Source of the DNA: Rubrivirga sp.
GTDB lineage: Bacteria; Bacteroidota; Rhodothermia; Rhodothermales; Rubricoccaceae
Length of the DNA: 12,687 nt
Direction of reading: 5' to 3'
NCBI GenBank assembly: GCA_012269805.1
Contig: JAAXJP010000140.1
Location: 1-12,687, forward strand
The notes beneath the pieces were generated by a model, which saw only the letters and a program-made list of their open reading frames with translations, was not told the origin of the DNA and ran no database searches. Shown here piece after piece: positions 6,084-12,622 of this stretch (the stretch's first letter is position 1; every line of letters begins with the position of its first letter). Position numbers and translations under genes: made by a program.

Positions 6084-8402
6084 TCAGGCGCTGCCGTCGC
6101 CGTTCGTCGGCGCGATCTGGAAGCCGATCGACCGCGAGCGCGGGTCCTCCTGCTTGAGTTGCTTCCGCATCCGCTCGTACTCCTTCTCGACCTCCGGCGT
6201 CACACTCGGCCGCGTGTCCTCCAGCGCCCGCTCGAAGTCGTCGGCCGTGACGGTCTCGGTGTCGAGGTTCGCGCGGAGCGCCAGGAGGCCGGCCTTCCGG
6301 ACGAGGTTCTCGAGGTCGGCTCCGGAGAACCGCTCGGTCTGGTCGGCGAGCGCGCCGAGGTCGACGTCGTCGGCGAGCGGCATCCCGCCGGTCTGGATGT
6401 CGAGGATCCGGCGGCGGCCCTCGGCGTCGGGCACGGGCACGTAGACGATCTCGTCGAACCGGCCCGGGCGGAGGAGCGCCGGGTCGAGGAGCGTCGGCCG
6501 GTTCGTCGCGCCGACGACGACGACGCCCTGGAGCTCCTCCAGCCCGTCCATCTCCGCGAGCAGCGTGTTGACCACGCGCTCGGTCACGTTCGAGTCGCCG
6601 AACGAGCCGCCGCGGGCCGGCGCCAGGGCGTCGATCTCGTCGATGAAGATGACCGTCGGCGAGACCTGGCGGGCGCGCTTGAAGAGCTTGGAGACCTGCT
6701 TTTCGGACTCGCCGACCCACTTGCTCAGGAGGTCGCTCGACTTTGTCGCGATAAAGTTGGCCTCGGCCTCGCGGGCGACGGCCTTGGCGAGGAGCGTCTT
6801 CCCGTTCCCGGGCGGGCCGAACAGGAGGAACCCGCGGGCCTGGCGGATGCCGAGCCGGCGGAACGCGTCGGGGTGCTTGAGCGGGAGCTCGATGCCCTCC
6901 TGGAGCTGCTGCTTCGTCTCCTCCAGCCCGCCGATGTCGTCCCAGCCCACGTTCGGGACCTGGATCTGGATCTCGCGGAGCGCGCTCGGCTGAACCCGCT
7001 TGATGGCGTCGTCGAAGTCCTCCGGCTTGACGACGAGGTCGTCGAGCACGTCGGACGGGATCTCGTCCAGCTCCAGGTCGAGGCTCGGGAGGACGCGTCG
7101 CAGGGCCGAGATGGCCGCCTCGCGCGCCAGCGCGCCCAGGTCAGCCCCGACGAACCCGTAGGTCGTGCGGGCGAGCGTGTCGAGGTCGACGCCCTCGGCG
7201 AGCGGCATCCCGCGGGTGTGGATGTTGAGGATCTCGCGGCGACCCGGCGTGTCCGGCACGCCGATCACGATCTCGCGGTCGAACCGACCCGGCCGGCGGA
7301 GCGCCTCGTCGATGGCGTCGGGCCGGTTGGTCGCGCCGATCACGACGACGTTGCCGCGCGCTTCGAGCCCGTCGAGGAGGGTCAGGAGCTGGGCGACCAC
7401 GCGGCGCTCGGCCTCGCCGGTCTCGTCGCGGGCCGGCGCGATCGAGTCGATCTCGTCGATGAAGATGATGGCCGGCGCCTGGGCCGCGGCCTCCTCGAAC
7501 ACCTCGCGGAGGCGGCCCTCGCTCTCGCCGTAGTACCGGCCCATGATCTCGGGCCCGTTGATGACGGAGAAGTGGGCGTTCGTCTCGTTGGCCACGGCGC
7601 GCGCGAGGAGCGTCTTGCCGGTCCCGGGCGGGCCGTACAGAAGGACGCCCTTCGGCGGGTCGATGCCGAGCCGGGCGAACAGCTCGGGGTGCTTCAGCGG
7701 GAGCTCGATCATCTCGCGGACCTGGTCCACGGTGTCGCCGAGGCCGCCGATGTCGTCGTAGGTGATCCCGATGGGCGGCTCGCCGTCGCTCGGCTCCTGG
7801 TACTCGGGGAGGAGCTCGATCTCGGTCTGCTCCGTGACCTGGACGATCCCGCGCGGGCCCGTGCTCGTCACGATGAGCCGGATCTCCTGGAGCCCGAACG
7901 CGCGCTGCTGGCCGAACAGGCGCTGCGCGACCTCGGGCGGGAGGCCGGGGATCCCGTCCTGCGGGCCGGGCTGGCTGCGGTAGACGCTCGTCGAGACGGT
8001 GTCGCCGGTCACCAGCGGGCGGCCGAGGAGCGTTCGGAGGAGGGCCTGCCCGCGGCCCTGGAGGCGGACGCCCGGCTGGGCCGGCGCCAGCGTCACCTTC
8101 TGGGCCGGCTGGACGCGCGCGACGGCGACCTCGACGTGGTCGCCCATCGACACGCCGGCATTCGCGCGGACGAGGCCGTCGAGGCGGATGATCCCGAGCC
8201 CGGCGTCGGCGGGGTAGGGCGGGAAGGCGATGGCGGCCGTCGCGTTCTTGGGCCCGCGGAGCTCGACGATCGCGCCGGGCGAGATGCCGAGTTGGCTCAG
8301 CGCCTCCTGACTCAGCCGGGCGATGCTCTTGCCGAAGTCGGGGTTCTGGGCGCCGGCCACCTGGAGCCGGACGGTGTCGGTCTGAGTCGGGACTTCGGCC
8401 AT
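6084..8402 (-). CDS. Cdc48/p97/VAT-like double AAA+ ATPase (protein unfoldase)
   Basis: The 772-residue product matches the full length of archaeal VAT and its homologues. In order: an N-domain (1-200) with the double-psi barrel Cdc48_N part (about 5-90) and the Cdc48_2 part (about 105-200); D1 with Walker A GPPGTGKT (257-264), pore loop GRYYGESEG (Y290/Y291), Walker B IIFIDEID (312-319), sensor-1 N359 and arginine fingers R373/R376; and D2 with Walker A GPPGNGKT (529-536), pore loop KWVGESEK (561-568), Walker B VIFIDEID (584-591), sensor-1 N634 and RPGRFDE (645-651). All ATPase residues are present, though D2 has E651 where D1 has the second finger arginine. Such hexamers thread proteins through the pore for unfolding or hand-over to a protease. 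The C-terminus ends PTNGDGSA, with no HbYX proteasome-docking tail. There is no adjacent protease or adaptor, and its targets cannot be read from context. Confidence 0.96.
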   Translation of the reverse strand: MAEVPTQTDTVRLQVAGAQNPDFGKSIARLSQEALSQLGISPGAIVELRGPKNATAAIAFPPYPADAGLGIIRLDGLVRANAGVSMGDHVEVAVARVQPAQKVTLAPAQPGVRLQGRGQALLRTLLGRPLVTGDTVSTSVYRSQPGPQDGIPGLPPEVAQRLFGQQRAFGLQEIRLIVTSTGPRGIVQVTEQTEIELLPEYQEPSDGEPPIGITYDDIGGLGDTVDQVREMIELPLKHPELFARLGIDPPKGVLLYGPPGTGKTLLARAVANETNAHFSVINGPEIMGRYYGESEGRLREVFEEAAAQAPAIIFIDEIDSIAPARDETGEAERRVVAQLLTLLDGLEARGNVVVIGATNRPDAIDEALRRPGRFDREIVIGVPDTPGRREILNIHTRGMPLAEGVDLDTLARTTYGFVGADLGALAREAAISALRRVLPSLDLELDEIPSDVLDDLVVKPEDFDDAIKRVQPSALREIQIQVPNVGWDDIGGLEETKQQLQEGIELPLKHPDAFRRLGIRQARGFLLFGPPGNGKTLLAKAVAREAEANFIATKSSDLLSKWVGESEKQVSKLFKRARQVSPTVIFIDEIDALAPARGGSFGDSNVTERVVNTLLAEMDGLEELQGVVVVGATNRPTLLDPALLRPGRFDEIVYVPVPDAEGRRRILDIQTGGMPLADDVDLGALADQTERFSGADLENLVRKAGLLALRANLDTETVTADDFERALEDTRPSVTPEVEKEYERMRKQLKQEDPRSRSIGFQIAPTNGDGSA

Positions 8403-8501
8403 GTCGCTGCGGGATCGGGGCCCGTTCCACGAAAGGGCGCGCGCGAGGTTCGGCCCCTCACGGACGCTTCAGGGAGCACGCCCGTCCCGGTCCCGACTCC
8501 C

Positions 8502-8523
8502 TCCGCCTCGACATCGAGGCGGA
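8502..8523 (-). terminator. Hairpin just past the second outer-membrane barrel gene
   Basis: TCCGCCTCG (8502-8510) and CGAGGCGGA (8515-8523) form a perfect 9-bp stem with an ACAT loop, 5 bases after the stop codon at 8529 on the minus strand. There is no T-tract. Its position separates the barrel-protein genes from the AAA+ gene. The core is the same as in the hairpins at 812-845 and 6011-6044. Confidence 0.6.
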
Positions 8524-8528
8524 CGCGG

Positions 8529-9251
8529 CTAGAGGGAGACCGTGACGCCAAGGTGGGGGATGATCAGGTCCGTCCGCGAGCGCCACACGAGGAGGCCGGC
8601 CGTCCCATCGCCGTAGTGGACGACGCCATCCGTGCCGAGGTACTCGGCTTCGGCCCCCGCCAGGACCCGGACGCGCGCGTCGAGGGCAACGCGCGGCGTC
8701 CGCCTCAGACCGCCCCGACCGACTCCGACCTGGACGCCGACGCCGATCCCCGCCAATCCCGCCGCGTCGCCGAACGCGACCGAGGCCGGGATGACGCGCT
8801 CGGGCGCGCATGAAAGCATCGGGGCGCAGGACCGAGCGCCGGTTTCTCCTTCGCCGCCACCGACGGCTGGGCCATCGTCCGGTCCGGAGGTGGTCGCGAC
8901 GTAGGTCACGCCCGCGACCGCGTCGAGGTAGGGGCGGACGACGCCGCGAGGGCGCTGCAGCCGAAGGACCGCGAGGCCCTGCGCGAGCCCGCTCGTCGTC
9001 GTCACGGCGGCCCGTCCCGCGCCGGCCGGCACCATCCGCCAGTCGGACCCCCAAAGGGCGGCCATCCCCTCGATCCCGACGGAGACGGGCACTCGAGGCA
9101 CGGCGACGTACGCCCCGACGCTCACGCCGCCCGCCGGGCTGGCGCCCTCCGCGAACGCGCCGCGAGGGACGGCCGCGACGCCCGCCAACGACACCGATGG
9201 CTGGGCCGCGGCTGTCGAGAGGAGCAGGACGGAGAGGAACAGCCCGCGCAC
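8529..9251 (-). CDS. Outer-membrane beta-barrel-like protein, downstream tandem paralogue
   Basis: The product is a 240-residue exported protein beginning at a GTG (9251), with signal MRGLFLSVLLLSTAAAQ. The body is glycine- and valine-rich with alternating hydrophobics, typical of small outer-membrane barrels, and ends in a last strand LIIPHLGVTVSL. It is clearly a duplicate of the gene immediately upstream: both share PSVxxxGxAAVPxGxFA, TTSxxxAQGLAVLRLQxPRGxVRPYLDxVAGVTY, ALDARVRxLxGxEAxxLG and RSRTDxxxPHLGVT. It differs by an Ala/Gly/Cys-rich loop around GARSCAPMLSCAPERV in place of the acidic Tyr/Asp loop of its neighbour, and by ending in Leu rather than Phe. The gap to its paralogue is only 16 bases, so the two are co-transcribed. 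No Shine-Dalgarno is seen, and translational coupling is likely. Function beyond an envelope protein is unknown. Confidence 0.85.
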   Translation of the reverse strand: MRGLFLSVLLLSTAAAQPSVSLAGVAAVPRGAFAEGASPAGGVSVGAYVAVPRVPVSVGIEGMAALWGSDWRMVPAGAGRAAVTTTSGLAQGLAVLRLQRPRGVVRPYLDAVAGVTYVATTSGPDDGPAVGGGEGETGARSCAPMLSCAPERVIPASVAFGDAAGLAGIGVGVQVGVGRGGLRRTPRVALDARVRVLAGAEAEYLGTDGVVHYGDGTAGLLVWRSRTDLIIPHLGVTVSL

Positions 9252-9267
9252 GTGTCGTTCGGGCGGT

Positions 9268-9963
9268 CTAGAACGAGAACGTCACGCCGAGGTGCGGCGC
9301 GAGGAAGTCCGTCCGCGAGCGGCGCGGGGTTAGGGCGATCGTCCCGTCGCGGTACCGCTCGATGTCGCCGCGGCCGAGGAACGTGGCCTCCGTGCCCGAG
9401 AGGTAGCGGACGCGGGCGTCGAGCGCGACCGTCCCAGGCCGGCCCTCGTCCGTGTCGAACGATCCGAGGCGGACCTGGACGCCGACGCCGGCGCCGGTCG
9501 TGAACGCCACGTCGTCGTAGTTGACCGACGAGAGCGGCTCGCCGTAGTCGCTGTAGTAATCGTCGTCGCCGACGCTCGTCTCGGTGAACAGGTACGTCAC
9601 GCCGGCCACGCCGTCGAGGTACGGGCGGACGGCGCCGCGCGGCACCTGGAGCCGGAGGACCGCCAACCCTTGTGCGAAGTTGTTCGACGTCGTCACGCCG
9701 ACGCGGACGTCGGGGATGGTGAGGGAGAGGGGGACGTTGCGGCGCTCGTAGCCGTAGATCGCGGCCGTTCCTTCGAGGCCGACGGCGACGGGCGATCCCG
9801 GGACGCTGTAGATCGCGCCGACGGCGAGCCCGCCGCCGGCCGTCCCGAGCGCGTCGGCGAAGGAGCCCTGGGGGACGGCGGCGAAGCCGGAGACGGTGAC
9901 GGACGGCTGAGCTGAGACGGCGACCGAGGCGAGCAGGGCCGCGAGGAGGAGCAGAAAGCGCAT
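9268..9963 (-). CDS. Outer-membrane beta-barrel-like protein, upstream tandem paralogue
   Basis: The product is a 231-residue protein with signal peptide MRFLLLLAALLASVAVSA (cleavage before QPSVTV) and a body of amphipathic strands with Gly turns. It ends in LAPHLGVTFSF; the terminal Phe is the classical BAM-recognised C-terminal residue of outer-membrane barrels. An extracellular-type loop (SVGDDDYYSDYGEPL) is acidic and Tyr-rich. With roughly 8 predictable strands it resembles opacity/OmpW-size porin-like proteins, but I cannot assign a named family. The ATG at 9963 directly precedes the signal; its leader is pyrimidine-rich (15/20) with no Shine-Dalgarno. It is first of the tandem pair and lies 53 bases after the YkgJ-type gene on the same strand. 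A weak bulged hairpin in that gap (about 9966-9992) may or may not separate transcripts. Confidence 0.85.
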   Translation of the reverse strand: MRFLLLLAALLASVAVSAQPSVTVSGFAAVPQGSFADALGTAGGGLAVGAIYSVPGSPVAVGLEGTAAIYGYERRNVPLSLTIPDVRVGVTTSNNFAQGLAVLRLQVPRGAVRPYLDGVAGVTYLFTETSVGDDDYYSDYGEPLSSVNYDDVAFTTGAGVGVQVRLGSFDTDEGRPGTVALDARVRYLSGTEATFLGRGDIERYRDGTIALTPRRSRTDFLAPHLGVTFSF

Positions 9964-10016
9964 GGCCAGGGGGAGCGGTGTGAGCACTCCCTGGGCCGCC
10001 CGGTCCGCCCGCCAGG

Positions 10017-10703
10017 TCACGCCGTCGCGCCCTGTTTTTCCTTGTCTTGGCCTGGCAAGGCCTCGATCCGGGGAGCGCCGGCCGCGTCGAGCCACTCGTG
10101 GAGCAGGGCGAGGTGCCGGTCGACGCGGGCCTCGACGCCGTCCGGGATGGGCCCGCCCGCCTCGGCCAGCGCGGCGTCGAGGTCGAAGATCGGCGGCGGC
10201 TCGCCGGGATCGGGACCGTCCGCGTCGAGGGCCGCCCGGAGGCGCTGCAGGACCACCGAGTAGCGCCACGAGGCCCGCTCGTAGGGCGCCGTCTCCTGCG
10301 ACGTGAGGTAGGCGCCCACCGTCCCGTCGGTGCCATAGACGCCCCCCGACTCCGGGTGCGGGCTCAGCTGGAGGATGGCCTCGGTGCCATCGGTCTTGGC
10401 GTTCCAGCCGAGCGGGTAGAAGCGGCACGCCAGCGGGCGGCCCGGGTGCACCGAGCAGCCGCCGTCGTAGAACACGCACCAGCCGCCGTCGCGCTGGTGG
10501 AGCGTGTTCGTGTCGAGGTCGACCCAGCGGCCCAGCACGTCGCTCGTGGTCGTGCCGAGGACCTCCGCCAGTCGGGCGACCTCGTAGGGGCTGACGCGGA
10601 TCGCCTTGTGGCGGCAGCACCGGCCGCACCCGTGGCAGTCGTACGCGAACGCGGTCTCCCGGTCGTGGACGACCGGGAGCAGGTGCATCCCGTGCTCGTC
10701 CAC
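10017..10703 (-). CDS. YkgJ-family cysteine-cluster protein (putative Zn/Fe-S binding)
   Basis: The product is a 228-residue cytosolic protein. The signature CHGCGRCC at 23-30 (C23, C26, C29, C30) is followed by C76 (GGWCVFYDGGC), C83 and C93 in the family motif RPLACRFYPLGW. This is the YkgJ/CxxCxxCC arrangement (PF03692), thought to coordinate a metal or an iron-sulfur cluster; its reaction is unknown. The remaining C-terminal part (about 105-228) is helical with no recognised domain and lengthens the protein relative to the roughly 100-residue core. The start is GTG at 10703, whose G is the last base of the TAG stop of the upstream gene (TAGTG), a one-base overlap that strongly suggests translational coupling. 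An in-frame ATG lies five codons downstream (10688). The coupling ties this protein to the small secreted protein upstream, although one is exported and the other is not. Confidence 0.9.
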   Translation of the reverse strand: MDEHGMHLLPVVHDRETAFAYDCHGCGRCCRHKAIRVSPYEVARLAEVLGTTTSDVLGRWVDLDTNTLHQRDGGWCVFYDGGCSVHPGRPLACRFYPLGWNAKTDGTEAILQLSPHPESGGVYGTDGTVGAYLTSQETAPYERASWRYSVVLQRLRAALDADGPDPGEPPPIFDLDAALAEAGGPIPDGVEARVDRHLALLHEWLDAAGAPRIEALPGQDKEKQGATA

Positions 10704-11005
10704 TACCGGGCCGGGCGGACGTCGAAGCTCTGCGACGACCGGACATCGAGCCGGTCAAACTTGATCCCCTTGACGATGATGAGGCCGTCTTCCGAGAGCT
10801 TGTCGGCGAGGTCGTGGGGGAGCTCGACCGACCCGATGGGGTCGCCGCTGAGCGAGTCTTTGTAGAACGACATCTTCCAGTGGCGGAGCGCCGTGTCGGA
10901 GTCGTCGGCAGCGAGGGCGGCGGGCGCCCCGAGGCTGAGGGCGAGGGCGCCGGCGGCCTTCTTGAGGCTCTCGCGGCGGGAGATGGGAGATCCGGGGTCG
11001 GGCAT
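10703..11005 (-). CDS. Small exported protein with twin-arginine-type signal, function unknown
   Basis: The product is a 100-residue protein beginning at the ATG at 11005; an upstream in-frame ATG at 11206 lies inside the opposing antiporter gene and is rejected. The N-terminus has ISRRESLKKAAGALALSL followed by GAPAALA. S-R-R-x-S-L-K at 9-15 fits a Tat motif (SRRxFLK with Ser for Phe), with cleavage near residue 32. The mature protein of about 67 residues contains RHWKMSFYKDSLSGDPIG, VELPHDLADKLSEDG and LIIVKGIKFDRLDVRSSQS. It has no cysteine and looks like a compact alpha/beta or beta domain. I do not recognise a family. Tat export normally implies folding or cofactor loading before export. 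Its stop overlaps the GTG start of the cysteine-cluster gene by one base. The leader is 17/20 pyrimidines, without a Shine-Dalgarno. Confidence 0.8.
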   Translation of the reverse strand: MPDPGSPISRRESLKKAAGALALSLGAPAALAADDSDTALRHWKMSFYKDSLSGDPIGSVELPHDLADKLSEDGLIIVKGIKFDRLDVRSSQSFDVRPAR

Positions 11006-11150
11006 CGAGGGAGGGGAGAGTGGACGGTCGTCCCTTCGCGAGCCAGACCCGCAGAGGGTCACGCCGCCCGCGCGGCGCGGCGCCGGAACGACCGGTCGGC
11101 GCAGTCTGGCCGGCGGTGTGGGTACCATCCGGCGTCCCCCCGCCCCGCCG
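11006..11150. promoter_or_regulatory. Divergent intergenic region with nested inverted repeats
   Basis: These 145 bases separate the divergent Tat-signal gene (minus) and antiporter gene (plus), so promoters for both should lie here. No convincing -33/-7 (TTG/TAnnTTTG) or sigma70 pair is visible. Three nested dyads share a centre near the middle of the second half: GCCAGAC 11042-11048 with GTCTGGC 11104-11110, GCGCCG 11080-11085 with CGGCGC 11097-11102, and the palindrome GACCGGTC at 11090-11097. The last is the best operator candidate, though short dyads are expected by chance at this GC. Confidence 0.4.
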
Positions 11151-12575
11151 ATGCCGCCCGAGATCGACCCGACCTGGACCAGCCTCCTCCCGCCGATCCT
11201 CGCCATCGGGCTCGCGATCGGGACGCGGCAGGTGTACCTCTCGCTCGGGGCCGGCGTGTGGCTGGGCTACACGATCCTGGCCGGCTGGAACCCCCTGGCC
11301 GGCCTCGGCGGCGCCATCGAGGGAGCCGTGGGCGTGTTCGGGGACGCCGGCAACACGCGCGTGCTCCTGTTCACGCTCGTCATCGGCGCGCTCATCGCGA
11401 CGGTCGAGGCGTCGGGCGGCGTCCGCGGCTTTATCGAGTCGCTGGAGCGGCGGGGCTGGGCCTCGTCGAAGCGCGGGGCGCGGCTGCTGTCGTTCCTGGT
11501 CGGCCTCGTCATCTTTATCGAGTCGAACATCACGGTCCTCGTGGCCGGCGCCGTGAGCCGCCCGCTGTTCGACCGCCAGCGGAGCAGCCGCGAGATGCTG
11601 GCCTACCTTATCGACTCGACGAGCGCGGCCGTGTGCATCCTCATCCCGCTCAACGCGTGGGGCGCCTACATCCTCGGCCTCCTCAACGAGCAGGGCGTCG
11701 AGGAGCCGCTCCGGCTGTTCGTCCAGTCGATCCCGTACAACATCTACGCGCTCACGGCCGTGGTCCTGGCCGGGGTCGTGGCCGTGACGGGCTGGGCGTG
11801 GGGGCCGATGAAGCGGGCCGAGGAGCGCGCCCGACGGGGCGAGCTGTTCGACCCCGCCGCCGCGCCCGACGTCGACGAGTCGGCCCTCGTGCCGGAGCCG
11901 ATCGGGGCGATCCCGCCGCGCCTCGTCAACATGCTGGTCCCGCTCGGCGTGATGGTCGTGATGATGCCCGTCGGCCTCCTCATCACGGGCGGCGGCAACC
12001 TTCTCGACGGGTCGGGCTCGACGAGCGTCCTGTGGGCCGTCCTGAGCGGGCTCCTCGTGGCGTGGATCCTGATGCTCGCCCAGCGCGGGATGACGGTCGA
12101 GCAGCTGACGACGACCGGGCTGAAGGGCGCGGGCGGGATGCTCGGGATGGCCCTCGTGCTCCTCCTCGCCCTCGCGCTCGGCAGCATCACGCGCGAGCTG
12201 GGGGCCGGCGTCTACGTCGCGAGCGGCGTCGCCGAGGCGGGCGTGGGGCCGGCGCTGCTCCTCCCGCTCGTGTTCGTCACGGGCGCCTTCGTCGCGTTCT
12301 CGACCGGGACGAGCTGGGGCACGTTCGCCATCATGATCCCGATCGCCGTCCCGGCCGCCGCCGCGCTCGGCCTGCCGCTGGCGCCGTTCCTGGCCGCGTC
12401 GCTGGCCGGCGGCATCTTCGGCGACCACTCGTCGCCCATCTCCGACACGACGATCGTCTCGTCGCTGGCCGCGGCCACCGACCACATCTCGCACGTCCGG
12501 ACGCAGCTGCCCTACGCGCTCCTGGCGGGGACCGTCGCCATCGTGGGCTTCGCCCTGATCGGCGCGCTGATCTAG
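11151..12575 (+). CDS. NhaC-family Na+/H+ antiporter
   Basis: The product is a 474-residue inner-membrane protein with about 11-12 hydrophobic segments (for example 12-40, 70-88, 112-135, 155-176, 200-217, 258-278, 294-309, 330-345, 370-385, 393-420, 455-474). The signature region FSTGTSWGTFAIMIPIAVP (383-401) followed by GGIFGDHSSPISDTTI (420-435) is diagnostic of the Na_H_antiporter family (PF03553, NhaC/MleN). IESNITVLVAG (123-133) carries the conserved acidic membrane residue region. It most likely expels Na+ in exchange for H+, which would suit a marine or saline organism; malate/lactate exchange as in MleN is the alternative. The ATG at 11151 places the first hydrophobic helix ten residues in; the open frame continues upstream only as antisense of the neighbouring gene. 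The leader is C-rich without a Shine-Dalgarno. It is the only plus-strand gene, divergent from its left neighbour and convergent with its right. Confidence 0.93.
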   Translation: MPPEIDPTWTSLLPPILAIGLAIGTRQVYLSLGAGVWLGYTILAGWNPLAGLGGAIEGAVGVFGDAGNTRVLLFTLVIGALIATVEASGGVRGFIESLERRGWASSKRGARLLSFLVGLVIFIESNITVLVAGAVSRPLFDRQRSSREMLAYLIDSTSAAVCILIPLNAWGAYILGLLNEQGVEEPLRLFVQSIPYNIYALTAVVLAGVVAVTGWAWGPMKRAEERARRGELFDPAAAPDVDESALVPEPIGAIPPRLVNMLVPLGVMVVMMPVGLLITGGGNLLDGSGSTSVLWAVLSGLLVAWILMLAQRGMTVEQLTTTGLKGAGGMLGMALVLLLALALGSITRELGAGVYVASGVAEAGVGPALLLPLVFVTGAFVAFSTGTSWGTFAIMIPIAVPAAAALGLPLAPFLAASLAGGIFGDHSSPISDTTIVSSLAAATDHISHVRTQLPYALLAGTVAIVGFALIGALI

Positions 12576-12578
12576 CCC

Positions 12579-12622
12579 GGCCCGCCTCGGCCGCTCGGTC
12601 AGAGGACCCGCGGGGGCGGGCC
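12579..12622. terminator. Possible bidirectional terminator between convergent genes
   Basis: GGCCCGCC (12579-12586) and GGCGGGCC (12615-12622) form an 8-bp stem with a long 28-base loop in the 46-bp gap between the antiporter stop and the stop codon of the converging gene. Its right arm touches that stop codon. The long loop and missing T-tract make it a weak candidate. Confidence 0.3.

Noticed and set aside
1480..6444. A 1654-codon open frame on the plus strand, antisense to the lipoprotein leader, the receptor, the small exported protein, the T9SS gene and the end of the AAA+ gene
   Set aside because: Its translation is low-complexity Arg/Val/Glu/Ala with no domain, and it crosses several real genes with clear signal peptides and motifs. 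It is open only because G/C-ending codons on the minus strand exclude stops on this frame of the plus strand.
5950..6720. Extension of the T9SS protein frame upstream to 6720, giving a 769-residue product
   Set aside because: The extension lies inside the AAA+ gene in another frame and reads as Arg/Pro/Ala noise. The signal peptide right after the ATG at 5949 fixes the real start nearby.
6159..8813. An 884-codon plus-strand open frame opposite the Cdc48-like gene
   Set aside because: This is the same GC effect: the composition mirrors the codons of the AAA+ gene and no motif is present.
10893..11150. An upstream start at 10893 for the antiporter (560 residues)
   Set aside because: The added 86 residues are antisense to the Tat-signal gene, Arg/Ala-rich, and absent from the NhaC family; ATG 11151 fits the membrane topology.
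11006..11206. An upstream start at 11206 for the Tat-signal gene
   Set aside because: It would overlap the divergent antiporter gene and put 67 non-signal residues before the twin-arginine leader.
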